Origin: Chloroflexota bacterium
GTDB lineage: Bacteria; Chloroflexota; Limnocylindria; Limnocylindrales; CSP1-4
DNA length: 15,845 nucleotides
Assembly: GCA_021812735.1 (NCBI GenBank)
Contig: JAKAMV010000127.1
Coordinates: 1-15,845, forward strand
Reading direction: 5' to 3'
The translations under genes and the position numbers were made by a program. Below the pieces are notes generated by a model. That model was not told where the DNA came from. It did no database searches and was given only the letters and a program-made list of their open reading frames with translations. Within the stretch, counting starts at the first letter, position 1. Every line of letters begins with the position of its first letter. Shown in pieces: positions 6,591-13,595 of the stretch.

Positions 6591-6596
6591 TACACT
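6591..6596 (+). promoter_or_regulatory. Candidate -10 element (TACACT) of the leucyl aminopeptidase gene
   Basis: TACACT matches the TANNNT pattern used elsewhere in the window, but no start codon follows at 6-7 nt. Transcription from it would give a 5' leader of about 65 nt, ending in a good Shine-Dalgarno sequence (GGAGG, 6 nt before the GTG at 6668). It is therefore a leadered counterpart to the leaderless genes. Confidence 0.4.
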
Positions 6597-6667
6597 CGGT
6601 GCCGTCATTCCAGCCGCCCAGCCCGTCGTCGCGCTGCACACCGGCGCGCCGGGACCGGAGGTCTTCC

Positions 6668-8176
6668 GTGCAGATCCGCGTCGTTGCCGATCGTCCGTGG
6701 GAGGTGTCGGCCGACCTCCTCGTCGTGCCCGTGGTGGGGGAGCCCACGTTCACCGACGAGCTCGGGGAGCTTGATCGCCGCTCGGGCGGTGAGCTCAGGG
6801 CCCTCGAGGCGTTCGGCGAGCTGCGCGCCAAGGCGTACGGGGCGGCATTGGGCGCCCCGGGCGAGCTGCCGGTGCGCCGCGTGCTCGCGATCTCGGGCGG
6901 CCAGGCGGCGGAGTTCGATCGCGAGATCGCCCGCAGGCTCGCGGCCTCGGCGCTGCGCCGGCTCATCGGCCGGGACGTTCGCACGGCGGCCGTGTGGCTC
7001 GGGCCCATCGCGGCGGGCCTCGACGGTGACGAGGCCACGGCGGCCGAGCTGGTCGCCCGCGGCGTCGTCGAGGGCAGCTTCGAGCCCAAGGCGATCTACC
7101 GCGAGGACTCCGACGCCGCGCCGCCGCAGCTCGACGAGCTCGTGCTCATCGGCGCGCCGGAGGCCGACCGGGCGGCCCTGGCCGCCGGCGCGACCCGCGG
7201 CCAGATCATCGGCGAGGGCGCCAACATCGCGCGCCGCCTGGCCAACCGCGCCGCCAACGACGTCACGCCGATCGTGCTGGGCGAGGAGGCGCGCGCGATC
7301 GCCGAGGCGCACGGCCTCGCCATCGACGTCATCGACGAGAAGCGTGCCGCCGAGCTCGGCATGGGCATGTTCCTCGCCGTGGGCAGGGGCAGCGACAACC
7401 CCCCTCGGATGATCGTGATGCGCTCGGGCGACGAGGGCGCGCACGACAGCCTGGGCCGGCGGCTCGCGCTGGTGGGCAAGGGCGTGTGCTTCGACTCGGG
7501 CGGCATCAGCATCAAGCCGGCCGACCGGATGGAAGAGATGAAGATGGACAAGACCGGTGCCTGCACCGTGATCGCGGCCATCGCCACCGCGGCGCGCCTC
7601 GCGCCCGGCCTGCCGCTCCTCGCGGTGGCCCCCGCGGTCGAGAACATGCCGGGCGGCCATGCCAGCCGGCCGGGCGACGTGGTCAAGGCGCTCAACGGCA
7701 CGTGGGTGGACATCATCAACACCGACGCCGAGGGCCGGCTCATCCTGGGCGACGCCATGACCTACGCCGAGCAGCTGGGGGCCACGCACCTGGTGGACGT
7801 CGCGACGCTGACCGGCGCCGTGAGCCGTGCGTTCGGCAACATGGTCACCGGCGGGTTCGCCTCCGACGACGCCTGGTGGGGCCAGGTGGCCGCCGCGGGC
7901 GAGCGCGCTGGCGAGCGCTACTGGCGCGTCCCCCTGGTGCCCGACTATGTGCCCGACATGGACTCGTGGTACGGCGACGTCACCAACTCCGGGTCGGCCG
8001 AGGGCTCGCTGGTCAAGAGCGGCATGTTCCTCGACCGGTTCCACACGGTGCCCTGGGCCCACCTCGACATCGGCGGCACCGGCTACTACCGCAAGCCCTA
8101 CCCGTTCGCGTCACGCGGCGCCGGCGGCGTGACCCACGCGACGCTGGTGGAGCTGGCACTGGCCGGCCGGGGCTGA
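6668..8176 (+). CDS. pepA: Leucyl aminopeptidase (M17 family)
   Basis: 502 residues from the GTG at 6668, chosen because GGAGG lies 6 nt upstream and the protein then begins directly with the M17 N-terminal domain; the frame stays open further upstream without conserved sequence. Cytosolic two-metal exopeptidase that releases N-terminal residues such as Leu from peptides, normally a homohexamer. The catalytic C-terminal domain shows VGKGVCFDSGG (K271, D276), MKMDKTGA (D294) and the family signature NTDAEGRL (D353, E355, R357), each one residue off the numbering of the corresponding E. coli PepA metal ligands. All metal-binding and catalytic residues are present and the length is typical (about 500). 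The N-terminal 160 residues are the less conserved macro-like domain. Confidence 0.95.
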   Translation: MQIRVVADRPWEVSADLLVVPVVGEPTFTDELGELDRRSGGELRALEAFGELRAKAYGAALGAPGELPVRRVLAISGGQAAEFDREIARRLAASALRRLIGRDVRTAAVWLGPIAAGLDGDEATAAELVARGVVEGSFEPKAIYREDSDAAPPQLDELVLIGAPEADRAALAAGATRGQIIGEGANIARRLANRAANDVTPIVLGEEARAIAEAHGLAIDVIDEKRAAELGMGMFLAVGRGSDNPPRMIVMRSGDEGAHDSLGRRLALVGKGVCFDSGGISIKPADRMEEMKMDKTGACTVIAAIATAARLAPGLPLLAVAPAVENMPGGHASRPGDVVKALNGTWVDIINTDAEGRLILGDAMTYAEQLGATHLVDVATLTGAVSRAFGNMVTGGFASDDAWWGQVAAAGERAGERYWRVPLVPDYVPDMDSWYGDVTNSGSAEGSLVKSGMFLDRFHTVPWAHLDIGGTGYYRKPYPFASRGAGGVTHATLVELALAGRG

Positions 8177-8245
8177 CGTCGCCGCGCCGCAGGGAGGCAG
8201 GACCGTCCTGACCATCGGGCCATCGGTCGGCCGGTCGGCACCTCG

Positions 8246-8251
8246 TAGACT
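8246..8251 (+). promoter_or_regulatory. Leaderless -10 element (TAGACT) of the prepilin peptidase gene
   Basis: TAGACT, 6 nt (CGCGGC), then GTG at 8258. No Shine-Dalgarno sequence is present. Confidence 0.6.
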
Positions 8252-8257
8252 CGCGGC

Positions 8258-8905
8258 GTGCTGACGCCGCTCGCGATCCTGTTCGCGCTGGCCGGCGGGG
8301 CGTGGGGCCTCGCGTCGGACCGGATCGCCGTGCGCTGGCCCGAGCACGACGAGGAGGGGCTGCCAGGCGGGCGGCGGCCGGGCTGGCGGACGGCCGTCGC
8401 CGTGCTCATCGGCGCAGCGGGCCTCGGGCTCGTGCCCGTCCGCTTCGGCCAGCCACTCGAGATCGCGGTCTTCGGGGCGTACGTGGCGGCACTGACGCTG
8501 CTGCTCGCGACGGACCTCGACCAGCGGCTCCTGCCGAACGAGATCACGCTGCCCGCGATCCCGCTCGCCCTCGTCCTGCTGCTCACCGGCGCCAACCCGC
8601 TGGTGTCGCCGGGCGCGCTGCTCGTCACGGCGGTCGTGGCGGTCGTGCTGCCGGTGCTGCTGCTCCTGCTGTCGATCCCGTTCGGTGCCGGAGCCTTCGG
8701 GCAGGGGGACGTGAAGCTCCTGTTCTCGGTCGGGTTGCTGGCGGGCGCCTATCGGCTGATCGTGGGGGTGGTGTACGGGTTCCTGCTGGCCGGTGTCGTG
8801 ATCGTGGTGCTGCTCGCCCTCCGGCGCATCACGCTCCGGAGCTTCATCCCGATGGGCCCGTTCCTGATCATCGGGGCGTTCTGGGCGGTGCTCGGGCCGG
8901 TCTGA
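8258..8905 (+). CDS. A24 family prepilin peptidase, short form
   Basis: 215 residues, GTG start, largely hydrophobic with about six predicted membrane helices. The two aspartates of the GxGD aspartyl-protease family are seen: D86/D88 in TDLDQRLLPNEITLP and D151 in GQGDVKLL. The enzyme would cleave the positively charged leader of type IV pilin-like or pseudopilin precursors at the inner face of the membrane. The N-terminal methyltransferase domain with its CxxC zinc motifs, found in bifunctional PilD-type enzymes of about 280 residues, is missing; residues 1-45 hold only one helix and a polar loop. It is therefore a peptidase-only form, as in Tad-type or archaeal enzymes. No pilin or secretion gene is adjacent, so the substrate is unknown. 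Confidence 0.9.
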   Translation: MLTPLAILFALAGGAWGLASDRIAVRWPEHDEEGLPGGRRPGWRTAVAVLIGAAGLGLVPVRFGQPLEIAVFGAYVAALTLLLATDLDQRLLPNEITLPAIPLALVLLLTGANPLVSPGALLVTAVVAVVLPVLLLLLSIPFGAGAFGQGDVKLLFSVGLLAGAYRLIVGVVYGFLLAGVVIVVLLALRRITLRSFIPMGPFLIIGAFWAVLGPV

Positions 8906-8943
8906 GGCGCGGCGCCATCGGCCCACCGGTGGTGCGCGCCGAC

Positions 8944-9075
8944 GGGTGCTGCCCCCCCCGGCCCGGCCCCTGCGGGGTGCTGCCCCCCCGGCCCGGCCCC
9001 TGCGGGGTGCTGCCCCCCCGGCCCGGCCCCTGCGGGGTGCTGCCCCCGGGCTCGGCCCCTGCGGGGTGCTGCCCC
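8944..9075. repeat. 30-bp GC-rich tandem repeat, about 4.5 copies, G-quadruplex-prone
   Basis: Full identical units occupy 8971-9000 and 9001-9030. The copy before 8971 begins partway through the unit and has one extra C in its C-run. The copy at 9031-9059 is 29 bp with changes in the middle, and a half copy ends at 9075. Each unit contains GGGGTGCTG, a run of seven C, GGCCC and GGCCCC. The minus strand of each unit therefore reads G4-CC-G3-CC-G7, enough for an intramolecular G-quadruplex, and the plus strand could form an i-motif. The CCCC-TGC-GGGG junction between units could also fold as a hairpin. Near-identity of the units suggests recent slippage or amplification. Confidence 0.9.
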
Positions 9076-9224
9076 AAACAATCATCGGGCGGGTGCTGGA
9101 CGAGGGCGGGCCGAGGAACGGCAGGTGCCGGTGCTCAGGGACGCTGGCCGCCTGCGGGCTACCAGTCACCGGGCGTGTGGATGGGACGGCGCGGGCGCCT
9201 AGGATCCACCGGGCGACTGTCTGG

Positions 9225-9241
9225 GTCGGGTCGCACCCGAC
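9225..9241. promoter_or_regulatory. Inverted repeat upstream of betA, possible operator
   Basis: GTCGGGT (9225-9231) and its perfect complement ACCCGAC (9235-9241) are separated by 3 nt. It is 122 bp before the betA promoter hexamer. It differs in sequence from the palindrome ahead of the TetR gene, so it is not obviously a second site for that regulator. It could equally be a hairpin in a readthrough transcript. Confidence 0.35.
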
Positions 9242-9362
9242 AACGCCGCGGCGCGCCGGGCGGACGCTCCACGCGAAGCACGCCAGCCCAGCCGCCCGCC
9301 CGCGCGCGCCCGCGCGCGTTCCATCCAGCGGCGGTGGCCCACTTGCGGGCCGTGCCCGCTGA

Positions 9363-9368
9363 TACGAT
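9363..9368 (+). promoter_or_regulatory. Leaderless -10 element (TACGAT) of betA
   Basis: TGA-TACGAT, 6 nt (CCTCCG), then ATG at 9375. The TGN before the hexamer fits an extended -10. No Shine-Dalgarno sequence is present. Confidence 0.6.
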
Positions 9369-9374
9369 CCTCCG

Positions 9375-11039
9375 ATGGGACGCACGCAGTACGACTTCGT
9401 CATCGTGGGGGGTGGCTCCGCGGGCTCGGTGCTCGCCAATCGCCTGAGCGCGGAGCCGGGCAACAGGGTGCTGGTGCTCGAGGCGGGACGCCCGGACTAC
9501 CGGTTCGACGTCTTTGTCCAGATGCCCGCCGCGCTGACGTTCCCGATCGGCTCGAAGTACTACGACTGGAGGTACGAGTCGGAGCCGGAGCCGTTCATGC
9601 ACAACCGCCGGATCTACCACGCCCGCGGCAAGATCCTCGGCGGCAGCTCCTCCATCAACGGGATGATCTTCCAGCGCGGGAACCCGATGGACTACGAGCG
9701 CTGGGCGAGCGACCCGGGCATGGAGACCTGGGACTACGCGCACTGCCTGCCGTACTTCCGGCGCATGGAGTCGTGCACCGCGGCGGACCTCAAGGATCCG
9801 TGGCGCGGCCACGCCGGGCCGCTGCACCTCGAGCGGGGCCCTGCCAGCAGCCCGCTGTTCGGCGCCTTCTTCGAGGCGGTGCAGCAGGCGGGCTATCTGC
9901 TGACCGACGACGTCAACGGCTTCCGCCAGGAGGGCTTCGCGCCCTTCGACCGCAACATCCAGAGCGGCCGCCGCCTCTCGGCCTCCCGTGCGTACCTCCA
10001 CCCCGTGGCGGACCGCAAGAACCTCACGGTCAAGACGCGCGCCTTCGTGACCCGCATCCTGTTCGAGGGCACGCGGGCGGTGGGCGTCGAGTACGTGACC
10101 GGCAGGGGCGGCGACGAGGTCCAGCAGGCGAAGGCCGGCACGGTGATCCTCGCCGGCGGCTCGATCAACTCGCCGCAGCTCCTCCAGCTCTCGGGGGTGG
10201 GCAACGCCGACGAGCTCAAGGCGCTGGGCATCAGCCCGGTGGCCGACGTGAAGGGCGTGGGCGAGCACCTCCAGGACCACCTCGAGGTGTACGTCCAGTA
10301 CGCCTCGCGGCTGCCGGTCTCGATGCAGCCCGCGCTCCAGACGTGGCGCCGACCGTGGATCGGCTTCCAGTGGCTGTTCCTGCGCAAGGGCCCGGGCACC
10401 ACGAACCACTTCGAGGGCGGCGGCTTCGTGCGCAGCAACGAGGACGTGGCGTACCCGAACCTGATGTTCCACTTCCTGCCGCTCGCCATCCGGTACGACG
10501 GCAGCAAGCCGGAGAGCGGCCACGGCTACCAGGTCCACGTGGGGCCGATGTACTCGGACGCGCGCGGCTCTGTGAAGATCAAGAGCACCGACCCGACGGT
10601 CCACCCGGCGCTCCGGTTCAACTACCTGTCAACCGAGCAGGACCGCCGCGAGTGGGTGGAGGCCATCCACGTTGCCCGCAACATCCTCAACCAGAAGGCG
10701 TTCGAGCCGTTCAACAATGGCGAGACCTCGCCCGGGCCGAAGGTCAGCACGGACGCGGAGATCCTCGACTGGGTGGCCCGCGACGGCGAGACGGCGCTCC
10801 ACCCGTCGTGCACGGCGCGCATGGGCATCGACGACCAGTCCGCGCTCGACCCGCTCACGATGGGCGTGCACGGGGTGGAGGGGCTCAAGGTCGTGGATGC
10901 GTCCTCGATGCCCTACGTCACCAACGGCAACATCTACGCGCCGGTCATGATGCTGGCCGAGAAGGCGGCCGACCTGATCCTCGGCAACACGCCGCTCGCC
11001 CCGGAGCGCATCGAGTTCTACCGGCACGCGCCCGCCTGA
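9375..11039 (+). CDS. betA: Choline dehydrogenase, GMC oxidoreductase family
   Basis: 554 residues against 556 for E. coli BetA, which it resembles along its length. It oxidises choline to betaine aldehyde (and can go on to betaine) with FAD, normally at the inner membrane and feeding the respiratory chain. Seen: the N-terminal ADP-binding motif [14 protein letters not shown] with LEAG closing the fold; [14 protein letters not shown], the GMC signature 1 region; [15 protein letters not shown], signature 2; [15 protein letters not shown]; the catalytic His in [11 protein letters not shown] (H476); and [12 protein letters not shown] carrying the second active-site Asn. BetA-specific stretches such as PDYRFD, QMPAAL, EPEPFM and NHFE support choline dehydrogenase over other GMC enzymes, though other alcohols remain possible. 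First gene of the presumed choline cluster. Confidence 0.88.
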   Translation: MGRTQYDFVIVGGGSAGSVLANRLSAEPGNRVLVLEAGRPDYRFDVFVQMPAALTFPIGSKYYDWRYESEPEPFMHNRRIYHARGKILGGSSSINGMIFQRGNPMDYERWASDPGMETWDYAHCLPYFRRMESCTAADLKDPWRGHAGPLHLERGPASSPLFGAFFEAVQQAGYLLTDDVNGFRQEGFAPFDRNIQSGRRLSASRAYLHPVADRKNLTVKTRAFVTRILFEGTRAVGVEYVTGRGGDEVQQAKAGTVILAGGSINSPQLLQLSGVGNADELKALGISPVADVKGVGEHLQDHLEVYVQYASRLPVSMQPALQTWRRPWIGFQWLFLRKGPGTTNHFEGGGFVRSNEDVAYPNLMFHFLPLAIRYDGSKPESGHGYQVHVGPMYSDARGSVKIKSTDPTVHPALRFNYLSTEQDRREWVEAIHVARNILNQKAFEPFNNGETSPGPKVSTDAEILDWVARDGETALHPSCTARMGIDDQSALDPLTMGVHGVEGLKVVDASSMPYVTNGNIYAPVMMLAEKAADLILGNTPLAPERIEFYRHAPA

Positions 11040-11092
11040 CCGGGCACACAGGAGCACACACGGGCACAGACAACGGGGACGCGGGAGGCGGT

Positions 11093-12541
11093 ATGGCGGC
11101 CGAGCAGAGGGCCATGTTCATCGACGGCGCATGGTGCGCAGCGGAGAGCGGCGACACGTTCGAGGCGGTCAGCCCGGGCACGGGCGAGGTGTTCGCCACG
11201 GTCCCGAAGGGGGGCCGGGCAGACGCGCGGCGCGCGATCGCGGCGGCCAAGGCAGGCCAGCTCGGCTGGGCGAAGCTGTCCGCGTTCGAGCGGGCTGCGG
11301 CGATCGAGCGCATCAGCGCGCTGGTCGTGGCGCGTCGCGAGGCCTTGGCGCAGGCCCTCACGCAGGACCAGGGAAAGCCGATCACCGAGGCCCGCGGCGA
11401 GGTCGAGGAGCTGCTCGCCTACTTCCGCATGGCCGCCGCCGACGCCACCCGCCTCGAGGGGCTGATCCTGCCCTCGTACGACGCCAACAAGCGCGTCCTC
11501 GTGTACCGCGTGCCGCGGGGCGTGGTGTCGGTCATCACCCCCTGGAACTGGCCGTACACGATGGCCGGCGAGATCGTCCTGCCCGCGCTGGCGGCCGGCA
11601 ACGCCGTGGTTTGGAACCCGGCGTCGAACACGTCCGCCTGCTCGATCGAGATGGCCCGCTGCTTCGCCGACGCCGACCTGCCCGCCGGCGTGTTCAACCT
11701 GGTGACCGGCCCGGGCCGCGAGGTGGGCGACGAGATCGCCGGCCACGAGGACGTGGGCGCGGTGGGGTTCGTCGGGTCGGTGGACGCCGGCAAGAAGGTC
11801 GCCACGCGCGCCGCCGGCAAGGACCAGCTGCTCGAGCTGGGAGGCAACGGGCCGCTCGTGGTCCTCGACGACGCCGACCTCGACAAGGCGGTCGAGGCGA
11901 CGCTCACCGCCTGCTTCCTCAACGCCGGGCAGAGCTGCACGGCCGGGGAGCGGATCCTGGTCCAGGTCGCGGTCCACGATGCGTTCGTGGAACGGCTGGC
12001 GGCCGCGGTCGCGTCGCGGGTCCGCCTCGGCAAGCCGTCCGACGAGGCCACGACGATGGGTCCGCTCAACAACGAGGCGCAGGCCGCCAAGACCGATGCC
12101 CACGTCCAGGACGCCATCGGCAAGGGTGCCCGTGTCGTGGCGGGCGGTCGGCGGGCGAGCGGATTCGGCACCCCGCTCTACTATGAGCCCACGGTCCTCG
12201 ACGGCGTGAACGACACGATGGACATCGCGCTCGACGAGACCTTCGGCCCGGTGGCGCCGATCACTGTCATCGAATCCGAAGACGACGCGCTGAGGATCGT
12301 CAACGACTCGCCGTTCGGGCTGCTGGCCGCCGTCTTCACGCGCGACCTCGCTCGCGGGCTCCGGTTCGCCGAGTCGGTGCGAACCGGATGGGTCAACATC
12401 AACGAAGGCACCAACTACTGGGAGTCGCACCTCCCGTTCGGGGGTGGGGCCGGAGCCGACAGCGGCGTGGGCCGCGTGGGCGGGCGCTTCTCGATGGAGC
12501 GGCTGACCGAGCTCAAGACCGTCGTCGTCAACCTGGGCTAG
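11093..12541 (+). CDS. NAD(P)-dependent aldehyde dehydrogenase, betaine-aldehyde dehydrogenase position
   Basis: 482 residues; ATG at 11093 with GGGAGG 4 nt upstream, 53 bp after betA, so co-transcribed with it. By position and family it would oxidise betaine aldehyde to glycine betaine. Seen: PWNWP with the oxyanion Asn (N152), the general base in LELGGN (E248), the nucleophile in GQSCTAGER (C282), and ETFGPVAP. It is divergent in the coenzyme pocket: the nearly invariant KPxE/S lysine is replaced by Asn (WNPASN, N175), the usual FTGS is FVGS, and the K of ELGGK is N. Either the cofactor grip is altered or this is a distinct ALDH subgroup, so substrate assignment rests on context. A second Met (residue 8, MFIDGAW) is an alternative start with poorer ribosome-binding support. 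Confidence 0.85.
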   Translation: MAAEQRAMFIDGAWCAAESGDTFEAVSPGTGEVFATVPKGGRADARRAIAAAKAGQLGWAKLSAFERAAAIERISALVVARREALAQALTQDQGKPITEARGEVEELLAYFRMAAADATRLEGLILPSYDANKRVLVYRVPRGVVSVITPWNWPYTMAGEIVLPALAAGNAVVWNPASNTSACSIEMARCFADADLPAGVFNLVTGPGREVGDEIAGHEDVGAVGFVGSVDAGKKVATRAAGKDQLLELGGNGPLVVLDDADLDKAVEATLTACFLNAGQSCTAGERILVQVAVHDAFVERLAAAVASRVRLGKPSDEATTMGPLNNEAQAAKTDAHVQDAIGKGARVVAGGRRASGFGTPLYYEPTVLDGVNDTMDIALDETFGPVAPITVIESEDDALRIVNDSPFGLLAAVFTRDLARGLRFAESVRTGWVNINEGTNYWESHLPFGGGAGADSGVGRVGGRFSMERLTELKTVVVNLG

Positions 12542-12549
12542 AGGAGACC

Positions 12550-13446
12550 ATGGCCAAGCAGCAGCGCGGCAGCAACCGCGCGCAGAATCGTCCCGCCGCG
12601 CCGGCCTCGGCATCGAACCGTCCGTCCGGCCAGCGGCCGTCGGGCCAGAAGTCGTCAGGGGCCTGGCAGCCGAACCGCGTGAGCGCGTCGCGGAAGAAGG
12701 CCGGCGGGCCCAACCGCACGCTTCTCTACACCATCGCCGCGGTGGTCGTGGGCCTGGCGATCGTCGGGTTCGTGGCCGTCCAGCAGCTGGGCTCCAGCTC
12801 GCCGTCGTCGAGCGATGCGCTCGTGACGCCCGGCGGCTCCAGCCTGACGCCGGCGACCATCCCGCAGAGCGGCCGGACGCTGGGCGACCCGAACGCGCCC
12901 GTGACGATCGACTTGTACGGCGACTTCCGCTGCTCGGCGTGCTACCAGTTCACCGAGATGGGCAACGCCGCCCAGATCAACACCAACTTGGTCGCCACCG
13001 GGAAGGCGAAGATCGTCTGGCACGACTACACGATCATCGACCACAACGACGGCGCCACCGCCTCGCGCGACGCCGCGAACGCGGCCATGTGCGCGGCGGA
13101 CCAGAACAAGTTCTGGGTGATGCACGACTGGCTGTACGCCAACCAGTCGCCGACCGAGGCGGCCGATGCGTTCACGATCAGCCGGCTCCTGGCCATCGGA
13201 CAGGCCGCCGGGATGGACATGACGACATTCAAGCCGTGCGTCGAGAACGGGACGCACGACGCCCAGATCGCCGCTGAGCAGTCGAGCCTGCCGGCCGGCG
13301 TCACCGGAACCCCGACCACGTTCGTGAACGGCAAGCTGGTGGACGCCACGTACGCCGCCATCAAGGCAGCCGTCGACGCGGCGATCGGCGGCTCCGCGTC
13401 GCCGGCAGCAGGGAGCTCCGCGTCTCCGTCGGCCGCGCCGAGCTGA
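12550..13446 (+). CDS. Membrane-tethered DsbA-family thiol:disulfide oxidoreductase
   Basis: 298 residues; ATG at 12550 with a GAGGAGA Shine-Dalgarno sequence that overlaps the aldehyde dehydrogenase stop, so the two genes are transcriptionally and probably translationally coupled. The N-terminal 53 residues are basic, Gln/Ser/Pro-rich and disordered, with short repeats of the type RPSGQ. A single transmembrane helix follows at about 58-78 and then a Ser-rich linker. The extracytoplasmic domain starts near 106 with GDPNAPVTIDLYGDFRCSAC: the thioredoxin active site is C128-S-A-C131, with the cis-proline loop in GTPTTFVNG. Two further cysteines (AAMCAADQ, FKPCVENG) could form a structural disulfide, as in the DSBA-like thioredoxin_4 group. 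The C-terminal tail is Ala/Ser/Pro-rich. It would oxidise or isomerise cysteines in exported proteins; why it sits in a choline operon is unknown. Confidence 0.88.
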   Translation: MAKQQRGSNRAQNRPAAPASASNRPSGQRPSGQKSSGAWQPNRVSASRKKAGGPNRTLLYTIAAVVVGLAIVGFVAVQQLGSSSPSSSDALVTPGGSSLTPATIPQSGRTLGDPNAPVTIDLYGDFRCSACYQFTEMGNAAQINTNLVATGKAKIVWHDYTIIDHNDGATASRDAANAAMCAADQNKFWVMHDWLYANQSPTEAADAFTISRLLAIGQAAGMDMTTFKPCVENGTHDAQIAAEQSSLPAGVTGTPTTFVNGKLVDATYAAIKAAVDAAIGGSASPAAGSSASPSAAPS

Positions 13447-13555
13447 GGCCGGCTCCTCGCCACTCGCCGGCGCCGCGCGCTCGTCCCGCTCGGCGCACCC
13501 GGCCGCGGACCACGCCCCGCTCGTCGTGCCTGACCGCGCCCGCCCAACCGCCTGA

Positions 13556-13575
13556 CGTCATACTCCCGTATGACG
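13556..13575. promoter_or_regulatory. Perfect palindromic operator ahead of the TetR gene
   Basis: Arms CGTCATAC (13556-13563) and GTATGACG (13568-13575) are exact reverse complements around a 4-nt TCCC spacer. The size and symmetry fit a TetR-family dimer site. It ends 20 bp before the TetR start codon, and TATGAC/CATACT inside it are the only -10-like words nearby, so a bound repressor would block its own promoter. Confidence 0.75.
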
Positions 13576-13595
13576 AACCCGCCCCAGGAGGCACC

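Larger units (their letters stand above)
8906..9374. other. Gene-free 469-bp spacer between the prepilin peptidase gene and betA
   Basis: Open frames cross this stretch on both strands, but their products are low-complexity Pro/Arg/Gly/Ala strings produced by the tandem repeat and show no domain. The visible content is the 30-bp repeat array at 8944-9075, an inverted repeat at 9225-9241, an isolated TAGGAT (9200-9205) with no start codon after it, an alternating CG-rich run near 9297-9319, and the betA promoter hexamer at 9363-9368. I see no RNA gene in it. Confidence 0.6.

Noticed and set aside
8944..9075. CRISPR array
   Set aside because: Units are contiguous with no unique spacers, and no cas genes are nearby.
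9200..9205. TAGGAT as another leaderless promoter
   Set aside because: No start codon follows at 6-7 nt and no gene begins there; kept as an example of a chance match.
8302..9447. A long plus-strand frame through the 30-bp repeat, giving a decapeptide-repeat protein
   Set aside because: Its first half is out of frame with the real prepilin peptidase, and the repeat peptide simply follows from a period divisible by three; there is no ribosome-binding site or plausible start.
9159..10604. A 481-codon minus-strand open frame opposite betA
   Set aside because: Antisense shadow of a well-conserved GMC oxidoreductase; composition is Arg/His/Val/Glu-biased without motifs.
11018..12613. A 531-codon minus-strand open frame opposite the aldehyde dehydrogenase
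   Set aside because: Antisense shadow; the plus-strand protein has every ALDH catalytic motif.
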